Positions 46,797 through 58,726 are shown, counted from the stretch's first letter. The stretch: 64,000 nucleotides of DNA from Diogma glabrata (GCA_963693315.1 OY856186.1:284476492-284540491), one strand, 5' to 3'. Notes: generated by a model from the sequence alone, not told the origin. Made by a program: numbers and translations.

Positions 46797-48980
46797 AAAA
46801 AATATGAAGAGACTAAAATCTCACAGCTCTGAGATATCAAGACTTCGGTTTTGGTTCAGGATTTTGATATAGATTTCGGCATAAAACTTTTATGACGACA
46901 TTGTTAGCTATCGGCAGCGATGTATATCAAACATAAAACTCTTTGTAAAAGCACAAGTATTTTATCTCTGTTTAGAAATTTATTACAAAACTAATACGCA
47001 ACATCAATTCGTCGCCGGAAAATTATAACAGATCATATATTAACATAATTTAGTGAAAACACTCAGCAAACTACTCAAAAACCTCTCCATTTAGCGTTTC
47101 GAGAAAAAATTACAAAATCACAAATTCATATTTCTTTCAAAATTCCAGAAATATTGTAAAAATTAAATAAAATCAAACTTTTTTCAAAATTCTAAAAATA
47201 TTCCAAAAATTATTACAAAATCAAAGATTAAATCTGTTTCCATAAATTCTAAAAATATTGCAAAAATTATAACAAAATCAAAAATTGAAACTTTTTTCAA
47301 AATTCCAAAAATATTCCAAAAATTAGAATAAAATCAAATATTTAAACTTTTTCTAATATTCCAAAAATTCTTAAAAATTCCAAAATTCAAACTAATTCCA
47401 ATATTCTAAAAATAATGCAAAAATTATAACAATATCAAAAATTGAAACATTTTTCAAAATTCCAAAAATTATAATAAAATCAATAATTTAAAATTTTCAA
47501 AATTCTAAAAATATAAGAACTGAATCTAAAAAATTATGGTGCAAATTAGTACTACGTACTAGTATTGAATAACAAACTCGTATCGGCGAGAAGAAGATGA
47601 CTAGTCTTCACTTGTGTCTATTGACACATATTCAACAAATAATTCAGTAAATTATTTGTGATATAACATCACTCCGATGGAAAATCTCCCATCAAGAATA
47701 ATATAATATTTACTGAATTATTTGTTGAATATGTGTCAATAGACACAAGTGAAGACTAGTCATCTTCTTCTCGCCGATACGAGTTTGTTATTCAATACTA
47801 GTACGTCTAGAGTATAACAAAACAGTGATCACTAGAGAAACTAATTGACTAAACCTGAATCTATTAAATATATGTTTATGTAAATGTTTGGTTTTTTATA
47901 CTTCGCTACAACTGTTGTAACCTAATTTTTGGTTTATATTTAGCGTTGACATTTTTTGTTAGTTTATCTAGTCGGCTAGCCCTGATGAGAATGATAAACT
48001 TTTCTAATGTTTAAAATTTTCTCATTGGTTCGAAACTAGATCGGTCGAAAATTGTATGGATTGCAAAAAGTTTCATAATTTGCACCATAATTTTTTAGAT
48101 TCAGTTCTTATATTATTCTTAATGGGATATTTTTCCATCGGAGTGATGTCATATCACAAATAATTTACTGAATTATTTTAAAAATATTCCAAAAATTCTT
48201 ACATAATCAAAATTGAAACTTTTTTCAAAATTCTAAAAATATATACATATATAAAATTCACATATTCAAAAATTCTATTTTTTTCCAAAATTCTAAAAAT
48301 ATTGCAAAAATTATAACAAAATCAAAAATTAAAACTTTTTCCCAAAATTCAAAAAATATTACAAACAGTCTGAAACAAAAGAGGTCTACTTTACTCCCTT
48401 AATACATAAATAGCAATTATTATTTTTATATATTTCTAGTCGAAAACCGAAGTAATGTTTCCCATAATATGTTTCTCAAAAAAATTGTGAAACAAAATAT
48501 ATGAAAATCTGTCTTTTGACACACTTAACGATTTTTTTTTGACATATTTCTAAAACAATAATTACATACGGATGCCTTACATACGGATGTCAATCATCCA
48601 GATTTCTCCAGATTCAAATTTACTACTCATTATCACTGAAAATAAACGTTTTTTTAGATAATCAAAAATATGAACATTTGCTATTTTTGACACACTTAGT
48701 GATTTTTTTGACACACTTCCGGTACAGTTATCAAACACATCGTCCTTTCGGACCTGACCATTGAGTACACCTATTCTTAGAAAAAAAATGTTTGAAATCC
48801 CTCCGGTTTTCTAGATTTCGTAGGTAATTACGGACGGACGGACGATAGACAGACATACATTGTTTTTAGAATCAGTGGGTCCTAAAACGTCGAGATATGC
48901 CAAAAAAGTGGGGATAAGAATTTCACTTTTGGCTCATGAATTAATTCAATACTTTGGTTTTTTTCAAAACCAAAGTAATT
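46797..48980. mobile_element. family R repeat, copy B (2.2 kb)
   Basis: The left end carries CTCACAGCTCTGAGATATCAAGACTTCGG-type sequence and the right end GACAGACATACATTG, AACGTCGAGATATGCC and a terminal hairpin CTTTGGTTTT...AAAACCAAAG at about 48,952-48,977. It is in the reverse orientation to copy A. The interior is an AT minisatellite (47,100-47,540 and 48,175-48,370) around a diverged 455-bp satellite unit, which is present as an inverted piece (47,545-47,705) and then a direct piece (47,706-48,175). Confidence 0.65.
47966..48041 (+). ncRNA. hammerhead ribozyme, diverged copy
   Basis: Stem III ATCTAG (47,966-47,971) with CTAGAT (48,036-48,041), cleavage expected after 47,973, stem I GGCTAGCC, core CTGATGA (47,982-47,988), stem II GAATGAT with ATTGGTTC, core GAAA. 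The loop of stem II and the outer flanks have changed (AATGTTT for AAAGTTT; the TAGAG/CTCTA extension is lost), while every core base and all three core helices are kept. Confidence 0.85.
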
Positions 48981-49342
48981 GCAATATATACGAAATTATT
49001 TCTGCATTGAATTATATTATGAAAAAATAATTGTGCAAAAATACTACAAAAATGGAGTCATGTTAAGTTCATTCGAATTTTATTTTCATCATACATCAAT
49101 TACACGAAAAAGGTTTTGCCTCGCTCGCTCGCCCAAGGTGTCGCACCGCGTACATACAAATGTAAAAAAACAATTTCTTTTATTATAGTTTTACGTTAGG
49201 TTGAACCTTGAATCATGGCTGTGGCGAACATTTGTATTGGACTATTATTTTGAAAACGTACATCAAATTTTCTAATAGATCCCACAAATGTCATGCGATT
49301 TACTTATATTTTTGCAAGTAAGAAGAAAAATAGTTGAATAAT
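48981..49342. other. spacer
   Basis: Contains a local GC-richer patch TTGCCTCGCTCGCTCGCCC at about 49,116. No gene recognised. Confidence 0.45.
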
Positions 49343-49750
49343 CGAAATGTGTAAGTTGGTAATTAATCGCCTTTAAGGCAGCAAGGTGGCGTTAAACCTT
49401 GGTGTACTTCAAAGCCCATATCTCATCCTTTTTTTTGTTTTTCCCAAATTTTAAAGTAAACACCTAAAGTGAAAGTGACTAGATTCACATTTAGTAAAGG
49501 ATAATTAATTTGATGAAAAAACACATGTGAATTTTTCATATACTAAGCTTTAAAAAATCGTATAAAAAATCCATATGGAATCTTTCACTTTTTTTTGTAA
49601 TTTCATAGCTGCATGTGTTTACTTTAAAATTTGTAAAAAACAAAAAATGAATGATTTTTGAGATATGGGCTTTGAAGTAAAACAAAGATTAACGAGCCAC
49701 CCAGCGGAAAAAAAACATAATTAATTCCCAACTTACACATTTTCGATCAA
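49343..49750. mobile_element. ~405-bp MITE with ~125-bp inverted repeats
   Basis: Left arm CGAAATGTGTAAGTTGG...ACTTCAAAGCCCATATCTC...TTTTAAAGTAAACAC, right arm its complement ending CCAACTTACACATTTTCG. The interior is non-coding. Confidence 0.75.
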
Positions 49751-50639
49751 AACATCGTGAAAAGCCTCAAAAATTCACGCGCGCATAACTCCTTCCGATT
49801 TAAGAGTACTCCAAAAAAAATCCAGAAATTTTTTTCTTACGTCAATACGAACAATATATCAAAATTTCAGAATTTTTAAAAATCAAAATTTTAAAAATCG
49901 AAAAAAATTTACGTTTTCAAAATAATAGCCCTTTTAATTTTCAAAATTTTAAATACAGCATGCGATGTTTTTCGTTAAAAATAATAAATGAAGAGAGTCA
50001 GGTCTGGCTAGCCAAAACTTAAGAACGTAACAAACGTCAAACTCTATTTTTGAAATATTTATTTAATTGATTATTTAAAACAACAAAAGAATTATTATTT
50101 ATGTTCATTTTTTTTTTGAAATTTGTAAAAAAATAATAATACAAAAATTAAATAGCGTTTGATAAAGTTTTTAGGTTCCAAGCAAATTATTAAACAAATA
50201 ATAAATTACATAGTTTAAGTTTAATTATGTTAAAACACTAATAAACACTAAACATATTTTACAAAACTTTTGATTTTTCACATTAATGTTATTTAAAATA
50301 TTCACTTGATTGAAACTTGATTATTTTTAGGTTATGAAAAAAAACTTTAATTGATATAAATAAATTTTAAGCAACATTTTTGAATTTTAATATTTAATTA
50401 TATTAAAATAATAAATTAAAAACACAATCTTAAATTTATTTAAAGAAAATTACTGTAATAACGTGAACACAATTATATATTTGTAAAATAAATAGTGATT
50501 GTTGCGTTTTTGACATTCTTTAAGTTTTATACGCAAATTTTCGCTTTCTTAAGTTTTTCGTTAAAGTTTAATGTGACAATTCAATTCAACTGAACGAAAT
50601 GTTCTTAAGTTTTCAGTGGTCGATTATATGTTAAGTCAA
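49751..50639. other. intergenic, nothing recognised
   Basis: Very AT-rich; no reading frame or repeat identified. Confidence 0.5.
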
Positions 50640-51010
50640 TATGTCGCGTTATTTTTAGACTTTTGTGAATGGAACGCCCCGAGATTATTGATTCGGTCAA
50701 AGCATTCCATTTGTACAATGTACAGACAAAGAAATCCCACTGCATTCTGTCACTATGACAGTGGGTGATCTCAACAGTTTGACGGTTTGCACAAACTAAT
50801 TGACGATTAAAATGGGGAAAAATATGGCTGATGCATGATTGATCCGAGTTCATCCGAGCACTACGTTTCAGGCTATTTATAAAAAACAAAGAGATCAGCA
50901 GCAGTGCAACGGTGTTGTAGGGAATCAAGATTTGATGTTAAATTTCGTTCACCCACAATTCGTATAGCACGTTTTGAGTCCAAAAACGTTAGGATGGAAA
51001 CAGATAGAGC
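50640..51010 (-). mobile_element. non-LTR retrotransposon 3' end (copy 5)
   Basis: The minus strand encodes KRAIRIVGERNLTSNLDSLQ, then (other frames) LVCANRQTVEITHCHSDRMQ, WDFFVCTLYKWNALT and IHKSLKITRHIDL. Same C-terminal segment as copy 1, with stops and frameshifts. The A-rich tail is missing. Confidence 0.7.
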
Positions 51011-51889
51011 GTCCCAAATAATTTTTGGAGGCAGAGTTTTTTTGACGCGCTCTTTGCCATCACCATTATATGATGGTTCTAGTCTAGGTCATTGGAAATT
51101 GTGACGATAGGGAAAATTGACGATAGGGAATACTATTTGAAGATATAGGGAAACGATTCACTTGTGCAGCTAATCAAAATCAAAACTTTTTATTGGGCTA
51201 CTGATAATTTGCAACAGTTCGTTGATAGTGAGGTCGTTCGTATAGAGTGTGGGATAAAACTGAGCTTTGGGGTACACCAGCGTTAATTAATTTAGGATCA
51301 GAAGAAATGGATACCGAAATGTATCGGTCGGTAAGAAAATTTAGAATCAACTATTTTGATACGAACGAATTTATCATAGTTATATTATAAATAAATGGTG
51401 AAAGGAATTACAAAAAGATTAATTAGAAGAAGTTAAATCTTATTCAAATGCGGTCAATAAAACGCCTGTCTGGGACATGTTTTGGGTAAAAGGTAAATCT
51501 TTAGAAAACCCAAAAACAAGAAAAAAGAAAAAAAATTTTTTGGTTAAGGCATCTTTGAAAACTAAATTTTTTAAAATTAAAACTAAAGTATTTATGTAGA
51601 ATAAATATATAATTTTATGCATCAGCAAACACGTTCGTAAGGCGCTCAAAACGTTCAATTTAAAGTTTATGAGCACTACTAATACAGAAATAGAGCATTC
51701 CGAGGATATCATTACTGTTCTAAAACCTACAAGATGTTACTGTGGAAACTCTTAGTCGCCAAAATGTGAACTTATACTCGCTGGGAATACCAATCTTCAG
51801 TTTTTGTTTACAAAATTGTAGAATCAGCGCACTGAATTGAGCAACCAGCTCTTCTCAAGCTTAAAAAGAAAACTAAAAGATCGTAGATC
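51011..51889. other. intergenic, host sequence of the LTR element
   Basis: Short frames without motifs. The sequence next to the LTR element, ending GATCGTAGATC, resumes after the element at 54,586. Confidence 0.45.
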
Positions 51890-52501
51890 TGTGGCGAACA
51901 TCAAAACTAAAATCATTTTTCAAAAAACTAAAAATTTAGCAGGCGATGATTTCGTTAACATTTATTAAAAAAACAAAAAATATATTTTTATTATTCGGAT
52001 TTTGTTTTTTTCAAAAAACTATTTTAGTTTTTGTAAAACGTAACATACATTTTTGAATTAATAATTAAAAGTACAAATTTTTAGTATGTGTGTAACAAAA
52101 TCATATCTCTGTATAATAATAAGATAGACAATTATTTTTACTATCAATGGTATTCTTTTAATGTGAAAATAAGTCAAAATTCATTCGTATATGTCAATTT
52201 GATATAACACTAAAAAATTTATTGTAAACAAATTTGGCTTTCAATATATTATATTTAAAAATCAGCAATGGATATACGTTATTATATAATGATGAAGATG
52301 ATTAATTATCAGAAGGTGACAAAAAATTTAATAGAACCTGCCAAAAAAGAAATTACTGAAATTCAAGTTATGATGGATGGCAAAGTGTTAATAGAATCGC
52401 AACGCTATTTTTCTCTACTCTGTTCTACACAACTCTACTCAGCTTTACCCTACTCTGCACTACTTTATTTGCTCTATACACTAGCGAGAATAACAAGCTA
52501 T
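51890..52501 (+). repeat. 5' LTR
   Basis: About 612 bp. It contains a small frame beginning MDIRYYIMMKMINYQKV that is present in both LTRs but has no known motif, and a CTCTACTCTGTTCTAC / CTACTC-rich stretch near its end. Confidence 0.85.
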
Positions 52502-52504
52502 ATT

Positions 52505-52517
52505 TGGTGACCCCGAC
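52505..52517 (+). promoter_or_regulatory. primer-binding site
   Basis: TGGTGACCCCGAC, starting three bases after the 5' LTR. This is the place and style of the tRNA primer site used to start minus-strand DNA synthesis. Confidence 0.7.
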
Positions 52518-52848
52518 ATAGAACAACTCCAATGGAGTCAACTTTAAGAAGCTTAAAATGTATAATTTAATTAATTTTTTTTAAATTAGTGCTTCATTTT
52601 GTTTTAAATAATTTAATTTTATTATAATATTTTCTATTTTTTTTTCACAGCGACACAACACTTTTCCCTTAGTGACCACATATTCTTCCAACTAGTCGTT
52701 TCGACTGTTAAGCCATAATCTAGTTTTCTCCTAGCGACACATTCTTTTTTTTTTCTCCAAATTCTTATTTTTCGGCTTTGAAGGCACGCCAACTTCTTGC
52801 AGTGCGATCAATTTTTTAAAATTTTCTTTTTGTTTTTAAATCGATACC

Positions 52849-53400
52849 ATGGGCCGAAGTTTAAGATCTCCTTCCTTCGTAAGACCCATTACACTCTCCT
52901 TTACTCATGGGCCGAAGCTTTACAACTCTTTTCTTCGTAAGACCCACTACTCTCTCTTATACTATGGGCCGAAGCTTCACAACTCTTTCCTTCGTAAGAC
53001 CCACTTCATTGTCTGTTACTCATGGGCCGAATTAATCACCTTCTTTCTTCGTAAGACCCGCTCCAATCTCCTTAACTTATGGGCCGAAACAAATTTTTCG
53101 AATTTTCTGATTTTTTAATTTCTATCCCTAACGTTACCCATATGTTACCATAACGTTAACCATCTATCTGTTGACAAAACAGATATGGTCCTTATGGATA
53201 TAAAAATCAGATTTCATCTAATTAAGCAGAACCTCCAAATATCTGCTCTTAAAGGAATATCTCCAACGTTACCCATATGTTTTTACAACATGAACATCTT
53301 CTGACATTAACCATTTATCTGTTGACGAACAGGTATGGTTCTTATGGATATTTAAAACGACATTTCGTCGTTAATCAGATATTTCTTCTCAAAGCGATCT
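52849..53400 (+). repeat. internal tandem repeats of the LTR element
   Basis: ATGGGCCGAA recurs at 52,849, 52,907, 52,964, 53,022 and 53,079 (period 57-58 bp), each unit also having CTTCGTAAGACCC. Then a ~137-bp direct repeat with AACGTTACCCATATGTT lies at about 53,130 and 53,267. They replace the coding region expected of an autonomous element. Confidence 0.8.
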
Positions 53401-53959
53401 TTTTCTATGGTACACGTCTCCAAGGTAAACATTGGTTTCAGTCAACTTTGTACTGTCAGACTGTACCAAACTTGTGTTACCAAATGCACTCCTTTGCTTA
53501 CGCTAAATTTCTGCTTATTCTTGCTTTTAACAGCAACTTTTCGAAAAATGAGCTAATATTAACGTTTGTACATGCTAGTATTGTCTCAGTCAACTTTGAT
53601 CTGTCAGACATTCAGCATCACCGACGGTACTTTTCTGCTTCTCGTATTTTAAACGAACCTTTTAACCTATGGAACACATCTCCACAAATATTGGTCTCAG
53701 GCAACTCAGCTCTATCAGACCTATATCTCCACTCGTGTTACCATAACTCCATAATTGTTCGTTTCTTTTTCTTTTCTTTTTTTTTGCAGAAATCCAATTC
53801 GTAAGACCCATAATTTTTCTTCCACCAAATGGTATAGTTTTCCAAACAACATCACCAAACTTTTTCTTATTCGCTACAACTACTAAAGCAAAACTCTTTC
53901 CTTCTTTCCTCCTCAACTCTACCTAATTTCTTTATTTATATCGTTCCATCTTCAATGGC

Positions 53960-53975
53960 ACTAGGGGGGGAGTGT
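53960..53975 (+). promoter_or_regulatory. polypurine tract
   Basis: ACTAGGGGGGGAGTGT directly before the 3' LTR, the expected start point for plus-strand DNA synthesis. Confidence 0.75.
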
Positions 53976-54586
53976 TGTGGCGAACATCAAAACTAAAATC
54001 ATTTTTCAAAAAACTAAAAATTTAGCAGGCGATGATTTCGTTAACATTTATTAAAAAAACAAAAAATATATTTTTATTATTCGGATTTTGTTTTTTCAAA
54101 AAAATAGTTTAGTTTTTGTAAAACGTAACATACATTTTTGAATTAATAATTAAGAGTACAAATTTTTAGTATGTGTGTAACAAAATCATATCTCTGTATA
54201 ATAATAAGATAGACAATTATTTTTACTATCAATGGTATTCTTTTAATGTGAAAATAAGTTAAAATTCATTCGTATATGTCAATTTGATATAACACTAAAA
54301 AATTTATTGTAAACAAATTTGGCTTTCAATATATTATATTTAAAAATCAGCAATGGATATACGTTATTATATAATGATGAAGATGATTAATTATCAGAAG
54401 GTGACAGAGAATTTAATAGAACCTGCCAAAAAAGAAATTACTGAAATTCAAGTTATGATGGATGGCAAAGTGTTAATAGAATCGCAACGCTATTTTTCTC
54501 TACTCTGTTCTACACAACTCTACTCAGCTTTACCCTACTCTGCACTACTTTATTCGCTCTATACAATAGCGAGAATAACAAGCTAT
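53976..54586 (+). repeat. 3' LTR
   Basis: About 98 percent like the 5' LTR by eye; differences include ATAGTTTAG for CTATTTTAG, GTTAAAATTC for GTCAAAATTC and TTCGCTC for TTTGCTC. Confidence 0.85.
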
Positions 54587-54754
54587 AGATCTTCTCCTTT
54601 ATTATCTAGCTTTAAATATTTACACGATCCGGAGAAACCTTTTGTTACATATCTGAATTTTGTCAAACGTGTTCAAAAACAGAAGTTATTAAAGAAACCA
54701 AAACGTACTGGTTTCGTATTTTTTCTACAAACATTTAAAATGCCGTAAATTGAC
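54587..54754 (+). other. host sequence after the LTR element
   Basis: A frame reads SPLLSSFKYLHDPEKPFV and onward to a stop at 54,748. It joins the LTR frame only by accident. I do not recognise it. Confidence 0.35.
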
Positions 54755-54970
54755 ATTTTGTCCGAATTGCATATAGATAGAATGATTTGAGGATCCCATA
54801 TAATTTCATTTGATTTCAGTCGACAATGGTATAAAAAAGTATCCATTAACATCCGAGAACCCGTTGTTGTACAACCTAGGTCCTAAATATTAAGCCATGT
54901 ATTGTTGTGACACATTTTAATCTCTGTTTTTCTCCTCACGTTTATTTCAAATAAAAAATGTGTCATCCAT
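54755..54970 (+). mobile_element. non-LTR retrotransposon 3' end (copy 6)
   Basis: Encodes a decayed SFDFSRQWYKKVSINIRE then VVVQPRS and a 3' UTR with ATTGTTGTGACACATTTTAA, like copies 1 and 3. Confidence 0.55.
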
Positions 54971-56020
54971 ACAAAGTTTTTTTAAATCTAAACATTAACT
55001 CATTTTCATTTTTAATAATTATGTTTTACATGAAATACTTTTATCAAAAAAAAAATAATCTTCCCACCCTCTGACTGATTTAGATAAAATAAAAAATACC
55101 ATAATCTTAAGCAACAAACATAAAGAACATAGGTGTGACCCGTCACATAGCATACACGAATACGTGATCAGAATTATTATTTAAATTAAACGAAATTATT
55201 TAAAAGAAAATTTAAATTATGTAAAATAAAACAACTATTTCTTACTTTTAATTTTAGAAATAATAAAATATTATATTTTATTACTGAAATATAACTTGAT
55301 CGATAAAATTAAGCGTAACCTCAAATTGTTCTTCGTGATCTAGACAAAAATTTTTTTATTGTTGTCCAATACAATTTTAATTAATTTGATGCAGTTTTTA
55401 TCACTAATCATAATTAATTTGAAATATCTTTTATACATATTCGTCACTCGAAGGTTGAATAAGAACTATAAAAAGTATATTCTATAAGTTCTTAATAAAT
55501 AAATAAATAAATTAATAAATTTAACAGTTAAAATTATTATTGATTATTTAGTTTTACAAAAAAAATTTGTATATTAATAAATTTTGATTCGTTAAATTTT
55601 AACACAAATAAATAAATTTTATTGATCAAAATTAAAAATTTTAAAATAAATTCCGTAAAACTTTCCAATTTTGCAAATATGAACACAATTGAGCTCAATC
55701 GATTTTTTTACAAACGCCGATTAATTTATGTTCGATGAAAATCATATATTGAAAATAAATAATATTCGACGTTTGGATTGTAATACTCAAGACAATCTTT
55801 ATCATAATTATTTTCTTGGGCATCCTTTTTCTTGGAAGTCTCAAAAACTGAAAATCATTTTTATTTTATTTTTAAATTATTTAGTTTATTGATTTTATTA
55901 TACAATTTTTTATTTTTTGTTAAGAATTCACGATATATTTTTAAATTTGTGTAGATCTAAATAATATAGTGTGTGCGCTTTACAGTGTAGCCAAATCAAT
56001 TGGGTTAATTAAAATATTTA
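54971..56020. other. AT-rich intergenic DNA
   Basis: No feature recognised over about 1 kb. Confidence 0.55.
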
Positions 56021-56024
56021 AGCC

Positions 56025-56115
56025 GTGTTCGATTTGACTGAAGCAACTGAAACAACTGAAAAATTGAATGCAATTATTGTTGTTTTTTCAGTTGTTTCAG
56101 TCAAATCAAACTCAC
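56025..56115. repeat. ~85-bp hairpin
   Basis: GTTCGATTTGACTGAAGC...AACTGAAACAACTGAAAAA pairs with TTTTTTCAGTTGTTTCAGTCAAATCAAAC around a short loop. Probably a very short MITE. Confidence 0.55.
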
Positions 56116-56423
56116 CTATAATGATATTATAAAACATAGGAGACTTTTAATGTTTTTCTCCAATATGATGCGTAGAAAGTCTGATTCAAGCTTTAGAGGT
56201 AAATGTGTTGGTTTGGTTCCATAAGCTTTCGTCGATCCTACGTATTGAAAAACATTTTGAAAGGAATTAGAATACGCAAATTGTTTTTGAAGTAAAAACT
56301 CCCTTAGGCGCGTTGTGCAATTTTGTATGGGGAAAAATTTATATATTCGAGTTATCATTTTCACGCATCACGTACATATTTTTAAATATAAAATACCTCT
56401 ATCCGTTTGTAACGTTTCAAATT
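56116..56423. other. spacer
   Basis: Holds GTTGTGCAATTTTGTATGGGG followed by ATATATTCGAGTTATCA, repeated with small changes at about 56,690-56,750. A reading frame on the minus strand has no motif. Confidence 0.4.
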
Positions 56424-56490
56424 GCAATATGGATATCGCGGTCGACTGAGGTTCTATAGGTCGAGAGTTCAATTCCGGGAGTGGTACATT
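56424..56490 (+). other. tRNA-like sequence (possible SINE head)
   Basis: GCAATATGGATATCGCGG resembles an A box of tRNA-Arg type, and GAGAGTTCAATTCC resembles a B box, ending GGAGTGGTAC and then TTTTTTT, a pol III-type stop. The anticodon arm does not fold convincingly, so it is probably a decayed tRNA or the head of a SINE. Confidence 0.35.
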
Positions 56491-57229
56491 TTTTTAAAAT
56501 TTTTATTAAATACCATTAAAATTATAGTTTTTTGAAAATAATAAAATATTGGTTTTCCTATCATTATTTTCCACAATTTTAATCCCGTGTAGTAAAATAA
56601 GGAAAATAAAAACTACTATTTGAGTATGTTTCTCTTTCAATATGAGTTGACATCTTCCTTACAAAACATTGATTTAAACATAGAGGGCGTTGTGCGATTT
56701 TGTATGGGGCAAAATTTTTATATTTTATATATTCGAGTCATCAACAATTCCAGTCATCATGCTAAATAAATATTGAATATATATAAAATTGAAAGTATGT
56801 CTGTCTATCCTTTATGCATTAATACAAAATTCATCCGAGCATCATGAAAATCTATGAAGTTGTTGTGTACACTTGCCCAAATTTAACTAACAAATTTCCT
56901 TTTTTCAAAAACTGCACCTCAGGGCTCTTTTAATTATCTTAAGGGATTTTGCCTAAATGTTGATAATTATTTAATTTAGTTTTTATTTAAATATCGTTTT
57001 ATACGGTTAGTTTGCTTTGATTAATGTTTTTTTTTGTTGAACATAATTTTTACGAAATTGAAAAATGAAAGCATAATCGGAAACAATTACATTTGTATAT
57101 CAAAATTATATGTATTTAACACATCATGATGTTATAAATTTTAACATCTACACCAAATATGTTGTTGGATTGCAATGGTATGTAATACATGTTTCTATAA
57201 TTAAGTTAGGATAGTTGATAACATCGATT
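56491..57229. other. AT-rich intergenic DNA
   Basis: Apart from the short repeat at about 56,690-56,750, nothing is recognised. Confidence 0.5.
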
Positions 57230-57880
57230 ATATTGACTTAAAGCTCAAATTACGAGACGGAATTCGCTATTGTGGTCTATCACATCCAATTTATCGATGT
57301 TTTAAATTTCTAAAGCTCCTTCCACAAACACGTTTTGATACTGGGAACTACTTATCACTTTGTTCTAACTACCTCAGTGCTGATCACGATTTGCAGAGCT
57401 GCAAATTCAGTTACATATGCCTTAAATGTCAAAAACATCACACATTACTTCACGTTCAATATGACTTCAGTTTGCACAAGAAAATAACGAACAAACATGT
57501 GAAATTAATTCAGAAACAAACACTACTAATCACATTGTAACTAACACAAGTATAAACGATTCCGCTGATGTGCAACAGCAAATATTAATACCTACAGCAC
57601 TAGTTCAAGTTCGCGATAATAAAGGAAATTGGCAAACATGTCAAACGTCTCAAGGTTCTTTCGTCTACAACAAACTCGTGCTCAACTAAAGATAGATGGA
57701 TTACAAATCAATTACAATCTTGTCAAATCAACACCGAAGATTGAAGAAAGCTCAAACAAATCACACTAGCAGATGAAACATTTAACACTCCAGGACTCAT
57801 AGACATTCTACTAGGCGCCGATGTCTTCTTTAACGTTTTGAAGGAAGGTCAAATGAAATTGTCTAGCTCAACTAGAAACA
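57230..57880 (+). pseudogene. BEL/Pao-type gag-protease relic
   Basis: The + strand encodes GIRYCGLSHPIYRCFKFLKL, DHDLQSCKFSYICLKCQKHH and TLLHVQYDF, a Cys/His cluster like that at the end of BEL/Pao Gag, then ILIPTALVQVRDNKGNWQTC and LADETFNTPGLIDILLGADV with FFNVLKEGQMKL, matching the protease region. Frameshifts and stops interrupt it. RT and integrase are missing, and it is not related by sequence to the LTR element at 51,890. Confidence 0.7.
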
Positions 57881-58507
57881 GTCAATCTGTCACTCAGTAC
57901 CAATATCGAATCATGATTGATTTATATTTAAAACTTTTAATTAATATTGCAAGGAACGAAGTATAATGATTATATAAATATTTTCGTGTAGCTATGTACC
58001 TACAATATTGGTAAACATTTGTTATTTTTTAACAAAAAAAAACTTTTCCTTCATCTTGCAATTTGGCATTACTGTTTTAAACATATTGGAAGCTGAATCG
58101 AGTTATTTCATTTCATTTCAAATTTACTAAAGAAAAATTAATAAAACTTATTAGTTAATATTAGAGAAATTAATTACCCATATATATATAGTGAATTAAT
58201 TGATTGTCAACAACCAAACAGTGATCAACGAAATTCATAAATATATACAGTCCACTACTTACTGGGAAATCATTTGGTGCTCCAACTATCATCCCAGAAC
58301 AAACACTATGGGTGTGACAACCCCGCGTACTTTAGTCCCTACTATTGGCATATGAGTTAACTTGAGATATCGTATAACACTGGCAATAGCAGTGAAATAT
58401 CACTAGCCAAATTGATATCTGAGGGGTGCTGGAGGATCAAGTTTTTTTAATCAACGATAGCATCCCTTAGTTTTAGTTATGGAATTTTCTTTGATGACAC
58501 GCTATTT
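57881..58507. other. intergenic, nothing firm
   Basis: ATTTGGTGCTCCAACTATC at about 58,271 looks like a retroelement primer-site context but no LTR pair is visible. Confidence 0.35.
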
Positions 58508-58632
58508 TTTTTTTAAATAAAATGTGTTTGGTAGTAGAAATTATAATGTGTAACAACACATAAAAACCTTTTAAGAACAAGGTCCCACAACAACATGCTT
58601 TCTAAGGTGTTGATAGACGCAAATTTTTATTA
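58508..58632 (-). mobile_element. non-LTR retrotransposon tail (copy 7)
   Basis: On the minus strand: ...CAACACCTTAGAAAGCATG, TTGTGGGACCTTGTTC, TTTATGTGTTGTTACAC and a terminal AAATAAAATG-like A-rich end. Same 3' UTR as copies 1 and 3, truncated to about 125 bp. Confidence 0.65.
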
Positions 58633-58726
58633 ATGTTTTGATTATTTTAAATATAAAAATGTATATAATAGTTGCTTGGCATGCTAATAGATGTGAAACC
58701 CAGAATAATTTTAGTGATTTTAATTT

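Larger units (their letters stand above)
51890..54586 (+). mobile_element. non-autonomous LTR retrotransposon (2.7 kb)
   Basis: Two direct repeats of about 611 bp (51,890-52,501 and 53,976-54,586) begin TGTGGCGAACATCAAAAC and end AACAAGCTAT. They flank a 1.47-kb interior with a primer-binding site at 52,505, a G-run polypurine tract at 53,964-53,975, and no gag or pol. The target duplication is AGATC (51,885-51,889; 54,587-54,591), possibly TAGATC. LTRs differ at roughly ten positions, so the insertion is young. The LTR end is not the usual CA. The primer site style fits BEL/Pao-type elements; family assignment is inference. Confidence 0.85.

Noticed and set aside
52268..52510. 80-131 codon frames beginning MDIRYY in both LTRs
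   Set aside because: No known motif; it lies inside the LTR and the longer version runs into unrelated flanking DNA.
58260..58300. Primer-binding site of a retroelement (TTTGGTGCTCC)
   Set aside because: No LTR pair or coding remains are found at the right distance.
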